Of a DNA stretch of 64,000 nt, positions 1 to 11,663 are shown one piece after another. The notes beneath the pieces were generated by a model, which saw nothing but the letters and a program-made list of their open reading frames with translations, was not told the DNA's origin and ran no database searches. The stretch lies in NCBI GenBank assembly GCA_951230915.1, contig OX579636.1:39758433-39822432 (forward strand), read 5' to 3'. The DNA comes from Antitrichia curtipendula. Taxonomy: Eukaryota; Streptophyta; Bryopsida; Hypnales; Leucodontaceae. The position numbers were made by a program, and so were the translations under genes. Positions within the stretch are counted from its first letter, which is position 1, and every line of letters begins with the position of its first letter.

Positions 1-115
1 ACTATGAAATTTTTGTCACAAAATTTTTTCTATGCTAATAACACGTGTGCCAAATTTCAAGGTCAAAAAGTTACACAAAAGAAAATATTCAAAATCTACC
101 AATGTATATAGTCAT
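1..115 (-). repeat. Inverted copy of the ~176 bp repeat flanking the Tc1 relic
   Basis: Read on the minus strand, this segment closely matches the repeat at about 1985-2104, including the stretch with ACATGTGTTATTAGCATAG and GTGACAAAAATTTCAT. With the copies at 1790-2520 it brackets the Tc1-type transposase relic in inverted orientation, so it may be part of a long terminal inverted repeat. The window starts inside it, so its outer end cannot be seen. Confidence 0.6.
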
Positions 116-350
116 GAGAAACCGAAAATGTTGAAGTATCTTGGAAATTCATGCTTCCGGACTAAAATTATCCAAATGACGTAATCCCTAAATATAAATG
201 CTTTTCAACAAAATCAAGGATATCCAAATCTAGATGTGTGCACTTGTCACATCTTAAAGAATGCACTTGGTTAAAAATTGGACACCATATATGCATGAAG
301 AAGGGTTTTTTTCTCAATATGAATGCTTGCATTTAGATTTGAGCATTATA

Positions 351-491
351 CACTACAAGAAAATGGGGGTATAAATGACTTGTCCACAATGACTGCACCG
401 TCAACAAGGACTGCAAGATAGTCATTTTGCAGTCATTGTTGTTGGTACAGTCATTGTAGACAAGTCATTTATACCCCCATTTTTTGTAGTG
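351..491. mobile_element. CACTA-type MITE, 141 bp
   Basis: The element begins CACTACAAGAAAATGGGGGT and ends with the near-perfect reverse complement (ACCCCCATTTTTTGTAGTG), giving inverted arms of about 45 bp. CACTACAAGAAAA is the classical terminus of plant En/Spm (CACTA) transposons. It is flanked by the direct trinucleotide ATA (348-350 and 492-494), which fits the 3 bp target duplication of that superfamily. It has no coding capacity and would need a transposase supplied from elsewhere. It lies within the left flank of the Tc1-type relic. Confidence 0.85.
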
Positions 492-499
492 ATAGGAGG

Positions 500-780
500 T
501 GGGATGTGTGATGATTTGAGAGGCAAGCAATGGGTGATTATTTTTCTAAGTAGAGGATTGAAGGTTAGTGAACATCAGAAACCTAAATGATGACTAAGTG
601 TATGAAGGATGTGATAATTGAGTGAGTCAAGGCTATGTAATGACTGAGTGGGTGACGCTATGTGATGAATGATTAAGTGAAGCTATGTGATGACTGAGTG
701 AGTGAGTGAGGGCTAGATCATGGATGATGGGTGATCATTGACTAAGGTTTGAGTAATAAGTGTATGAGGTTGGCTACTAA
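500..780. repeat. Degenerate short tandem repeats (GCTATGTGATGACTGAGTGA-like)
   Basis: Several imperfect units of about 30-35 bp follow one another, each resembling GCTATGTGATGACTGAGTGA (for example near 634, 658 and 684). Nothing coding is visible. It separates the CACTA MITE from the transposase relic and may be a subterminal part of the Tc1-type element. Confidence 0.5.
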
Positions 781-834
781 ATTTTTTGGATCCAATTAGC
801 ATTATGAAATTTATAGATGATGGCTATTTCAGAT

Positions 835-1820
835 GAAACTTGTACTTGCACTCTAGGTTTGAATGAGGCAGAAGTTGACATTGCAACTACTGTTGGAATT
901 CCTATTAGAATAGTTTAGAGGTTGGTGAAGAAATTTCAAGAAGATGGAACCTACAAGTGCAAACCTTGTGGTAGAAGTCACGATAAGAAGCTTAATGATA
1001 GAGATGTTTGTGCTATTATACATGTCTCAAAAACTCATCATCGTTCAACGCTCTCACAGATTACTAATATATGTCCTACTCAAGCGTCCAGAAGTACTAT
1101 TTGAAAGGCCTTACATGGGAGTAGCATTTTTAGTCAAATTGCAGTAAAAAAAAAATATTTTTTGACACCTCATCACATATCTTAGCAATTGACTTTTGTT
1201 TAGAAGTACTGTGGGTGGAGTGTAAAAGAATGGAAGCGAGTTGTTTGGACAGATGAGTCTACCTTTGAAGTTGAAAAAAAGTCTAGATAAGTTCATGTTT
1301 AGAAAAATGCATATAAGTGCTACTCATTAAGTTGTATAGTTTCAACTTTTAAAAGTGTGGTAGAACTTCTTTGATGATTTGGGACGCATTTGCTAGAGGG
1401 CAAAAGTCACAACTTGTTTTTTATGCCTTAAGATTGACGCTCTACTAAAGATTTTGTTGAAGTGGTCTACAATGGCAAATTGCTTCATTTCATGGGTAGA
1501 GTACCATAGGGATTACTTATGGAAGATGGCGCACCTGTCCATTGTAGTATACTGTGTGAAGAATGGAGACAAACACGCCTTCTAGAGAAACTCAATTGGC
1601 CTACAAACTCTCCTGATCTCAATCCAATTGAGAACCTTTGGAAGATTTTGAAAGATGTTGTGCAACATGGCCTCAACATGCTCTAGAAACTTAGATGATT
1701 TGAAGGTAGTTGTTGAAAGAGAGGGTAATCAATGGTACATAGCTCCTTCAATTATGTCATTCTATGCCCTCTAGATTACAAGCATTGATTGCGGCAAATA
1801 GAGGACATACACATTGGTAG
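835..1820 (+). pseudogene. Decayed Tc1-type (DD34E) transposase
   Basis: Conceptual translation across several frames gives the whole plan of a Tc1-type transposase with stops and frameshifts. The N-terminal helix-turn-helix part contains RLVKKFQEDGTYKCKPCG. The first catalytic Asp lies in VVWTDESTFEV (about 1237-1269). Next comes MIWDAFARGQ, then EDGAPVHCS with the second Asp, then WPTNSPDLNPIENLWKILK with the catalytic Glu. Exactly 34 residues separate that Asp and Glu, so this is DD34E. The C-terminus RLQALIAANRGHTHW and a stop at 1818-1820 match the Tc1 ending. In-frame stops occur at several points, so it is dead. The usual plant mariner-like elements are DD39D, which makes a DD34E copy notable. 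Confidence 0.85.
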
Positions 1821-2525
1821 ATTATAAGTATTTTTATTTGCATGACTTTTTTTACCTTGAAATTTGGAACACATGTTATTAACATAAAAAAAAAATTGTA
1901 CCAAAAATTTCATGGTAAATAGACAATTTCTCAGCCCTTGGGAGGGTATCAAAGTTGACAGTAGTGAAATGTTTTTTTATAGCTACATATGTTGGTAGAT
2001 TTTTTTTTTAAAATTGTATGAATTTTTTGACCTTAGAATTTGGTACACATGTTATTAGCATAGAAAGAATTTTGTGACAAAAATTTCATAGTAAATAAGC
2101 AATTTTTCAGCCCTTGGGAGGGTGCCAAAGTTGACAATAATGAAATGGTTTCCCCAATCATTTCTCAAAACAACACATGTTGGTAGATTGTGAATATCTT
2201 TTTTTTGTATTGATCTTTTGAACTTGAAATTTGTAACATATATTATTAACATAAGGAAATTTTTATTCCAAAAATTTCATGGCACAAAAAAAAATTTCAA
2301 TCCTTAGGAGGTTGTTAAAGTTGGTAGCAATGAATTTTTTTTCACGGCTACACATGTTAGTAGGTTTTGAATATCTTTTTTTGGTGAATTTTTTGGCCTT
2401 GAAATTTGGTACACGTGTTATTAAGATAAAGCTGATGTTGTGACAAAAATTTCATAATAAAATATCAAATTTTAAGCTCTTGGGAGGTTGTCAAAGTTGG
2501 TAGCACTAAATTTTTTTTCATTGCA
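1790..2525 (+). repeat. Four tandem ~176 bp units 3' of the Tc1 relic
   Basis: A diverged unit recurs with its shared CCTTGAAATTTGG-like segment at 1854, 2030, 2221 and 2396, so spacing is about 176, 191 and 175 bp. Each unit carries GTTGGTAGATT, ACATGTTATTAA, ACAAAAATTTCAT and CCCTTGGGAGG-like blocks in the same order. The opposite-strand version at 1-115 shows that the same repeat also lies on the other side of the transposase relic. It is best read as expanded terminal or subterminal repeats of that element. Confidence 0.75.
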
Positions 2526-4022
2526 AATTCAAAAACACCATTTTAATTGGTACCCCACTATACAATTGATTGATATGGCAGATTCTTTCGAGAGATTTCC
2601 AATTAGGTGTCTGGAACATCTCTTTTTATTAGAAATTCAAGTTTTCTAACTAATACTTATGATTTTGCATTCTATATCTCTATCTTATTAGACATGTGAA
2701 CCTCATGTATGTCAAAACAAGCTTTATTCTTACATAGAAGATTATTAGGCCGTCCAATGTAAAATGAAGGTGCTATTAGTATTATCACATTGAGTACATT
2801 AAGCTTATCCAAATTGCGATGATCCATGTCTTAGGTAGTGCGGAAGACAAGAAGACCTTCTTTGTTTTGTTTTTTTGAAAGATAGATTATGCAACATGCT
2901 TGATCACCACCTTTGCTTGCTTGTAGCCATGTACACTCAAATTGTTTAAAGCTTGCAAAATTTTCTACAATAAAATGGCTTTAAACAATGGATACTTGCT
3001 TTTGAACGGCATGGTTATGCATTAATGGTATGAAATGCACCAGTAAAGAAAAACGTAGTGCAATTAAGTAGCTTGGGCGAAGGTGACAAAGTTTGTATTT
3101 CACATTAAGTATAAGTCTGAAAACATGCTCAAACTACATTTTTGTTTTTTAATGCAATTTTTTTTGTCTATGTTCTTTTATGGCCAACCTTGTAGTGCTA
3201 GAAATTGTTTATAATTTTTCTTGTTGAAATTGTTAAATCTTTAGTTTATTGTGAACAATTATATTTTTTCAATATATCTCTTGTATTGACTTAGACATTA
3301 GAAAGGGAATTTTTGTTTCTTGTAAGTTAATCACAAAATTAAAAACCTTCAAATTGTTAATGAATATTGTGTGGTTATTGTTATTTCACAGGTGCATATG
3401 TAAATTTATAACTTATCACATTTTTACTATGCACACAATTATTGCAAAGAATTGACTCTACTTTATAATCATTATTAGTTCTGTGACTCTATACGTTAAT
3501 TACAAATGCACAAAAGACACAAATTATGCACGAAAATTTATTATCTTCGTTGTGCATTTTATGTGCGTTGAAGTACACGGAAAAACCATGACAATAATAT
3601 CATTGCTATTTGCATGGAATAACACTTATTAAATGGTATCAATGTTCCAAAAAGTATTGTCAATGTTCAATTATTGATTATCAATTTAATTAACATTTAT
3701 ATTTTACTTAATTAAATTTCTTGCATTTTGTTTGTCATCACTTGATTAGTATACATTCTAATGGCCCTCAAACTTTAGCTTGAACTAAATCCATTAGTAG
3801 GCCACCAAGAAACTTGATGACATAGTGAAAGAATCGAATTTTTACTTGAACTGAATCTACAAAATAGGCCACCAAAAAACTTGATGACATAATAAAAAGT
3901 CACTTTATTGGCACTTGGTGAGAGTGTAAGGTAGAGAGATCCTTTTATATTGAAATCCATTCAATGAATACTCAAAGGATATGAGATAATTTGAAGATGA
4001 GAGTTGGACCCCTTATTGATAA
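2526..4022. other. AT-rich intergenic DNA without a gene
   Basis: No supported gene here. The only structure I see is a direct duplication of about 67 bp near 3779 and 3845, each copy containing a TAGGCCACCAA-AAACTTGATGACATA stretch. The rest is low-complexity AT-rich sequence with stops in all frames. Confidence 0.6.
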
Positions 4023-4410
4023 AAGGTAAAAATTGTGTTAAAACTATAATTTTTGACCTCATTTAGGCATAATAGAATAGCTTTTGCAAAAACCTTTGAA
4101 CTAAAAACAATTGAAAAACCAAGTTAAGTTTCATCTCCAAAAATTTGTTTGAGATTTCAAGCCTCCAATAAAAAATTATGGACAAATTTCAAAGAGGGGT
4201 TGGAAGGGAATTTTTTTTGACATTTTCAAACATCTTCTTTGAAAATTGTCCACAACTTTTGATTGGAGGCTTGAAATCTCAAACGGATTTTTGGAACTAA
4301 AACTTGTCTTAATTTTACAAAAAAATTTAGTTCTAAGTTTTTTGAAAAAATGATTCTACTATGAATAAATGAGGTTTGAATTTCTCCTTCGAACACAATT
4401 TTTGCTTTTT
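4023..4410. mobile_element. Foldback (long inverted repeat) MITE-like element
   Basis: Two arms of roughly 180 bp (4023-4205 and 4230-4410) are diverged reverse complements around a spacer of about 25 bp. The best matching block is TTTGAGATTTCAAGCCTCCAAT (4150-4171), mirrored near 4262-4283. The outermost matching block is AAAAATTGTGTT, mirrored as AACACAATTTTTGC. No coding potential and no clear target duplication were found, so the superfamily is not assigned. Confidence 0.65.
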
Positions 4411-4526
4411 AATTGTCTTAGTATTGAAATTGTAAAAGATAAAAAAATGCAATGTTAGTGCAATAACTATGCACGGACATGATGTTGTGTGATTATTGCA
4501 CTAATTTTATATGTCTTAAAGAAGCA

Positions 4527-5347
4527 TTAACTTCTAAGTGCCTAAGCCTTTCCAAGTGTGTTCTTCCTATGGAAAAAGAGTATGGACTTATAGTTATCCC
4601 CAATGACGCAAATTGTTTTTTTTTCAAAATCTAACCTTACAGATGTTTAAAGAGCTAGCTTATTAGTACGTATTCCAATTTTGAGTGCAAAATTGCATAG
4701 GAGTTGTGAGATCATAACAAGAGAAATGTATGTTTTCTATTTTTAGTATGTTGCCCCTCCCCACAATGTTTGAGAAATTTGCAAATAAATATTTTTGGAG
4801 ATTGGAGGTGACATGAACAACTACAAATTATATTAGCACACTAAAATACACTTTCAAAAAACTTAATTTCACATGAAAAGCTATCAAACTCATTACACAA
4901 TCCACCTTGCAATTGTTGAAATGCAATTTTTTTTATAAGTAGAAATCGCAAATAACTCCAAATCAACACTTGCATGTTTAAATTTTGAACGGTGAAAATC
5001 ATAAAAACACTTTACTCTTTCCATTGGGACCATTTTCAAAGCAAATGGATAAGTACAACTTTTTAGATCTCAAATCAAGTGAAATTGGCAAGCTTTGTTC
5101 AAAGCCGGGAAATCAAATAAAATTTGCAAACTTTACTCTTCCACTAATGATACATATATGCCTTTGAGGACCTCTCAAAAATCAAATATTTACCTTTTTT
5201 GGTGAAAAATAAAATTTTCCAATAGTTAACCTTCAATACTGCCCGTGAAAATTTTTTAACCGGTCAAAGGAATTTAATTGCCTGTACCCAAATGAGCCTG
5301 AAATTTTGCAGCGACCATATTTGGTCACTCAGGCAGTTAGGGGTTAA
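4527..5347 (-). mobile_element. piggyBac-like non-autonomous element, copy 1 (821 bp)
   Basis: The segment runs from TTAA (4527-4530) to TTAA (5344-5347). Its right end reads GGCAGTTAGGGG then TTAA; the left end is TTAA then CTTCTAAGTGCCTAAGCC, with the CCCC degraded. It is the inverted counterpart of 7585-8406, with the same order of blocks and nearly the same length. A TTAA target duplication plus C-run termini is the hallmark of the piggyBac superfamily. The longest reading frame (about 60 codons, 4985-5164) has a counterpart in the other copy but shows no transposase motif, so this looks like a MITE-type derivative. Confidence 0.7.
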
Positions 5348-7584
5348 TATTGCACAAAGTCAATCGCCCATTACTAAACCACTAAAGTCATACATGTTTT
5401 GTCATACACATCTTGCAACTTCAACACTTCAAATTCAAATATGAATGACATGCCTAAACTACACTATAATTATGAATGACAATTATATTGTATTGTAATC
5501 ATATTTCCAAATGAACGAATGTAACATGAAAGCAATGCGCAGCGATAATCGTACAATTTTTAGTGACTATTTGTGACAAAGGATCTTTGTGATGTTGGTA
5601 ATGATGGTGATCAAGTTTAAGGGGGTGGTTTGTCAATGATCTTTGTGTCTAATTTGCAAGAACTTTGTTGAGTTTTTGTTGGAATTTGTGATAATGTGAA
5701 GGAACTATGCTAATATGTATACATTGTATAAATGTTGGCAATCATCCATCATTGTAGTATTGTACTAAATCAAGCATAGGAGTGCTTGTGTTTGTTTTGC
5801 AAGTCTACTGTACTAGTTGCCATACAATGTGCACTAAAAGTACAAATATATTGTACAAATCTTGTTTTACTCTCTATTTGTTTGTTGCCCATTTCATCAT
5901 TATTTTTATTTTTTTCATTTGATAAAATTGCCACTATTGTCATGGATGCTTGGATTGTACAGCTAGAATCCCTCTAAAATATATAAGAACATAGATATTG
6001 AAGTCTAAAATTTTTTTGAAGTGAACTAGAAGAAGCCTAGTTTCCAACATGCTTTAATTATAGGTCACTAGTATGTTTGACACCCAAAATCTAGAATTAG
6101 CCAATTTCACTAACTTCAATGAAAAAATCAAACTATGTCGTTGGTGCCAACATGCTTCAAACAACAAACTCCATAAAAGAAAAGCCACATGACTTGCTCG
6201 TTTTAAGTCTCTAGTACAAAAGGGGCAATATGCCTCCCCCCCAAAGTGATCTTCATTATTCAAGTGTTGCATCCATTTCCATTGATATATACTTCATTTC
6301 TTAGAGGGCATTTATTCTTTGAAAGACATGAGAACAATCAATGGATATAGGGATGCCTAGAAATAGATTGCAATCGTTAAAGACTATTTAGAAAATATTG
6401 ACCTAACTTAGTATATCAAAAAAATATAAATATTATTGACTCACTATCTAATGCTTTATACAATCTTGATATATATAAAAGTTTTAATATATAGTCATAG
6501 TCTAAAAAGTGACTTAACATGAGAATATGAATACATAGCTATAGGTTCATAGGCGATTTAACCTTGGAAAGTTGGAATATGAAGGGAGATTAAAGTAAAC
6601 ATGACCAACTTGTCCAATGAAGTTGTAAGTTTAATCCTCTGAAAATGGCATTTCATGGAAAGATTTGAGCACATGTTAGAATTGATTATTTTTTCGTGAT
6701 GCCGAGTTCAACTTCATGAAAAATTTAAATATTGTGGTGGCTTAAAATTTTCTTTGGATATTAATCTTGACAAAGATACTATAACTCTACGTAGATTGAG
6801 AAGTGAAAATGAGCCTAATATACAAATTTATGCACTTGATTAGGGAGGGCACAAAGTAAATGTTTTTGCAAAAAATATTGTCACTTTAATTTTATTTATT
6901 CTATATAATTCTATATTTTATAAAATTAATATAATTGATTGATATTTTACTCTACGCAATTTTAAAATACTGCAATTTTTTGGTGAATTAGTGTCACATT
7001 CACTAATGGTATAAACCAAGGTATTGGTATTATTTTCTCAAGTTTCAACCCTATTATCCTCTTCTGTTACTTTTATGCTACATTGCATAATGCGGTTGGA
7101 TAGAAAATAGAAAATTTAGAATCAGAACTTCATCCAATGTACACTTTTTGAATGGTTTATAAATCTCCAAGATTTGATCTACTTGACCTAATTTAAGGGA
7201 AAAGGTTATGCCCCATAATTAGCTCATTGTTCCTAGGATGGACTCATTATTTAAGATAATTGCACTTAATATTGACCAAATAGTTTGGTACATAGCTAAA
7301 ATGGATGAGAAGTACTTTGACCTCTTCCAAACTTTCTCTAAGATTTCCTTTGGATTGTGTCAAAGAAAGATACCCCAAATCTATGTTTAGACAACTTTTT
7401 CCTTCATTCCATTTGTAATTGGTCAATTCACTATAACCTTAAATTACAATTTATGTGATGCATGTAGTGTGGAGAAGATAAGAAGTTGGAAGGTTCTCCA
7501 AATATATAAGGTAATTGAACTTGATTCTATATGCCTCCCTAATTTTGTCAAGTAGGCTTTTAATAAAGTATTATCAATAAGGCC
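5348..7584. other. AT-rich intergenic DNA between two element copies
   Basis: I see no gene or clear repeat. The reading frames are short, biased by AT-rich composition and without recognisable motifs. Confidence 0.6.
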
Positions 7585-8406
7585 TTAACCCCTAACTGCC
7601 TGGGCGACCATATATGGTCGACCTGAAATTTCAGGCTCATTTTGCAGTGGGCAGTTAAAAACGTTTGACCGTTTTAAAAAATTTTACGGGTAGTTTTGAG
7701 GGTTAACTATTGAAAACTTTCATTTTTCACTGAAAAAGGTTAATATTTGATTTTCTAGAGGTCCTCAACCATATATATGTACCATTAGTGAAGAGTAAAG
7801 CTTGCCAATTTTACTTCATTTCTTAGTTTTGAACAAAGCTCATCAATTTCACTTGATTTGAGATCTAAAAAATTGTACATATTCATTTGCTTTGAAAATG
7901 GTCCCAATGGAAAGAGTAAAGTATTTTTGTGATTTTCACCATTTGAAAATTTAAACATGCAAGTGTTGATTTGGAGTTTTTTGCAATTTCCACTTATCAA
8001 ACAAAATTGCATTCCAACAATTACAAGGTCGACTATATAATGAGTTTGATAGCTTTTCATGTGAAATTAAGTTTTTTGAAAGTGCATTTTAGTGTACTAA
8101 CAATATTTGTAGTTGTTCATGTCACCTCCCATCCCAAAAAAAATTTATATGCAAATTTCAGCAACATAGTGGGGAGGGACAGCACACTAAAAATAGAATG
8201 CATACTTTTCTTTTGTTATAATCTCACAACTCCTATTAAATTTTATACTCAAAATTGGTATACATTCTAATAAGCAAGGTCTACAAACATCTATGCAGTC
8301 AGATTTTGAAAAAAATAAATTTTGCTTCATGGGGGATAACTACTCTCCTATGCTCTTTTTTCATAGGAAAAACACCCTTGGAAAGGCTTAGGCACTTAGG
8401 GGTTAA
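7585..8406 (+). mobile_element. piggyBac-like non-autonomous element, copy 2 (822 bp)
   Basis: It begins TTAACCCCTAACTGCC (7585) and ends GGCACTTAGGGGTTAA (8406), so the termini are imperfect inverted repeats immediately inside TTAA. A perfect 16 bp subterminal palindrome, CGACCATATATGGTCG, lies at 7605-7620; the other copy has a degraded form. The whole element aligns in reverse with 4527-5347. No transposase domain is visible. The TTAA target and terminal CCC indicate piggyBac; a search for an autonomous relative would settle the assignment. Confidence 0.75.
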
Positions 8407-9394
8407 AGTCTTAAAGTGTGTTTGTGAAATGCCTATATCTTTACAAATTATTGATGCGACATGGTTGTATAGTCATAGAATCTTTAGTACATGGTTGTAG
8501 ATCTGTTTGAAGGGGCTTCAAACATGCACCTATAAGATACTTTAAGATTTCTCCAAGTCTCACTTAAAAATTTCACAAAAAGTATAGAAATTATCCCAAA
8601 TTTTTATTTTTGTTTATTAAATTAATTATTTTTATTTATAATTTATAAACAAAAAATTAACCATAATTATAATTTTGGCTCTATCTATGCACATTGATTT
8701 AATCCAAAATAGATTTTGAGGACTAAATGACTTTCAAAGAAATTGTAAAATTGAAGAATGTACCTATTTATCCAAGGAATTGATCATTTTTAATTGAGTA
8801 CCTTAGTAAATAATAAGGCCACATCCTTCTAGAGTTAAGTATTCAAATTTAAATCTTTCTATATTATATGAATTCTAGAATGTTGATTTAGCCATGTTAG
8901 GGTGGTGAGGTCCTAGTAATTTATATAGCATTGGTAGATGTTTTGCTTCTTTAGGTTGTGATATTCTCCCTCTCTTAATGTAATACATCGCAAGGATTAC
9001 GCCTTCAAGGTTTGAGAAGCCCCATTGCAATTGTAACATGATATTTTTTGTATATTCGACATACAAAGTGTTTGAATTGATGTATATACCACTTACAAAA
9101 GTTTGCATTCGTGTTTAGCCAATGACATATGACACTTCCAATTTAGATCATTATTGCTCTTTCTACATGTATGAGAAGTTACAAAAGGGCCTTGTCTTGT
9201 ATTATACTATACATGCATGCTGCTGTATTTGAACACAAAAAGGTGTAGATATTAAAATGACCTCCAAATGAAAGATGTTAGTCGTTGAATTTTCAATTCA
9301 ATGGTGTATGGCTTCTAATGATTTAATATATTCTTCATATGCTAAGAGTAAAATAAAAAATCTTTTATAAAATCCCTACCAGACCTTTTACAGG
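8407..9394. other. AT-rich intergenic DNA without a gene
   Basis: No supported gene, RNA or repeat. Short frames only. Confidence 0.55.
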
Positions 9395-10347
9395 TTAACC
9401 CCTAAAGGTTTTTGACTATGTTTTCACAAAAAAACGCTCCCAAACTGCCATTTCTAGTACAAGTACCAAATCTTGGAAAAAAAAAATTTTGGACACATGT
9501 AACCGTAGGATCTTGTAGTAAACTAGTTTGAGAAGATGTGGAAAAAATTTCAGAAATTTACACCGTGTAGATTGCAAGATATTAGCATTTGAAGTGACAA
9601 AAAACCTTTTTTTGTCCCTGCAAAAAACCGGGCAGCTGCACTTCACATGGTCACATTTGTATGAAAAAATGTCCAAAATGGTGGTAACTCTTTGGACTCA
9701 TTCTTCAAAGAAAGTTAGCTACATGCTTGAAAAATTTCAGATCATTTGGAAATGTACAACATATAGGAAAAAAATAGTAAGTAGAAAGAAGTAGAAAATG
9801 ATTCAAAACACTAAATTGTTAAGGATTTAATTATGGAATTGAAAAATGCCAATCCAAACGATTGTAATGTTGTAATAAACAATCTACACCTTGTGTTTAT
9901 ATTTTTTTCCAAAAATATTGAAAATTGAGTTAAATAAAGGACTCCAAAGTTTATTTTAGAGTAGAGATTCCATAACTACCCGCAAACTACCCACAACTAA
10001 AATTCCTCATAACTTTCATCTCATAAATCAAAGTGGGATGATTCAAAGCTTTCCTTGTGCACATAAATCTAGAGAACCAATTTCAAATTTTTATTTCTCT
10101 AGAAAATGATTTTTAAAGAAGTTTTTTTTGCTGCCCAGGCTGCCCGCCGAACAATGAAAACTACATATCATACCATAACTTTTTAACCATGTGGTCAAAA
10201 GTTATGAAAATTGTTGGGCCCTAAAGCTACTCCTCGGGCACGTCTTGTGTGAAAATTTCAAAGAAAAAAAATAAAAATTCCATTCGTGGTGAGCTGCCCA
10301 AAAACGCTATGTTGTCAAAAAACGGTGTTTGGTCCTTTAGGGGTTAA
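9395..10347. mobile_element. Second type of TTAA element, piggyBac-like ends (953 bp)
   Basis: The ends are TTAACCCCTAAAGG (9395) and CCTTTAGGGGTTAA (10347), perfect inverted repeats of 14 bp that include the TTAA. Subterminal blocks also match in reverse (TTTTTGACTATG with CATAGTTGTCAAAAAA-like sequence, and AAAAACGC with GCGTTTTT). The interior differs from the 822 bp family, so this is a separate family using the same kind of end. No transposase motif was found; it is interpreted as non-autonomous. Confidence 0.65.
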
Positions 10348-11663
10348 AAGATTTTATATTAGGGGTTGTCATACCTACTTCTCCCCATCTCTCCATCTTC
10401 AAAGAATGAAGATGTGACCCTTTCTCCTTACCAATTGCGGAGTGTTCATTCTCTGAAGATTGAGAATTTCCTTTCTTCTCGTTTGTAAGGTAGCTGATCC
10501 CTTTCTGACCAGCCATCCATTTTCGCTAGTTTGAGTGTCATGTTTCCGATTTAGGTGACAATTCATAGCAAGAGTACCACAAATGTCCATGAGGTGTACA
10601 TTGAAAACATACAACAATCACAAGATGTACATTGGAAACCACAATTGAAACATTGTTGATTTTGGAATCAGCCTATGGTTGAAAAAACCATGACCTATAT
10701 ACCTAGAATAGGTTGAAAATAATCTTCACAAAAAAAATTCATGGTAATTTAATTTTTAAGGAAAAAAAATGTAATAAAATATGAAAACCTTCTAAAATCT
10801 ATTTCTCTAAACAGCGAAAATTTTCCCTTCACCATACTCACATTGCAGAGTGATCGGAAAGGGGTCGGCTACTTTACGTGAAGAGTGGGCGTGAGGATGT
10901 TTTAGTGTGCGAAGTTTTCACCGCTTGCCTTTCTCGCTTTCATCCTGCGTAGCCTTTCACGGATCGCAGTGATTTGGGGATTTGGGGATTGCCATCATCA
11001 TCGTTGCGTGCCAATCGTTCTCTGAATTTTCGAGAGGTCTAGGAAAGCACAGTGATGGCGAAATTGATGACGGATTGATCAGACCCGGAGGCGTCGGTGC
11101 TTTTGTTGCAGTTGCAACAATCGTTGCGTTCTTTGCAAGGCAAGTGTGCGTGAGTTTTGCGATCTAAGGCTATGGCGGTCATTGCCATTTTCTCCTTGCT
11201 CTGTAGAGGTTTTATGAGGAGAGCGGACAGTGAGATTTATTGCTGTTTTCAATTAAATTTGATGTAATGTCGGTCGTCAGTAAAAGTTTGCTTGATTCCC
11301 TTTGGCTTGGGATGTTTTGTTGTGTTCCGCATTGCATGTAAATCTCATTCTCCATTCTCATTCCCCTCAGGACACAAAAGGGGCTGTCACACCTTCTTTT
11401 CGGGCTTGCACTTTCATTATTAGTCCGCGCAGGAATCAACCAGATGACTCCGAGGATTCACTCTGGTGACCTTGATCTCTGTCATCGTTTATGCATTCGC
11501 AGTTTGCAGCTGAGAATCGTCAGTCACTTGCAGGGCATTCAGTGCCATATTTCAGAAGTGCCGTGTGGCAAAATTAGGGTATGAGAGGGGCCGATATTCC
11601 TTAGTGGATGCGGACATTGCTCTGTTGTTAGCCCAGAGCAAGCAAGAGTCCAAGAAGGGAACA
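10348..11663 (+). promoter_or_regulatory. Intergenic DNA and presumed 5' region of TilS
   Basis: Up to about 10800 the sequence is AT-rich and empty. From about 10840 base composition rises sharply towards genic values, which suggests promoter and 5' leader of the TilS gene. A pyrimidine-rich stretch ending in TGTAG near 11208 and another CAG near 11532 could be intron ends in the leader. From about 11550 the frame that leads into the first recognised TilS ATG is already open, so an upstream exon coding for an organelle transit peptide is possible. I cannot fix a transcription start. Confidence 0.4.

Noticed and set aside
4985..8060. Short open frame shared by both 820 bp elements as a possible transposase fragment
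   Set aside because: The similarity follows from the elements being copies of one family. The AT-biased product has no DDE or zinc-finger motif.
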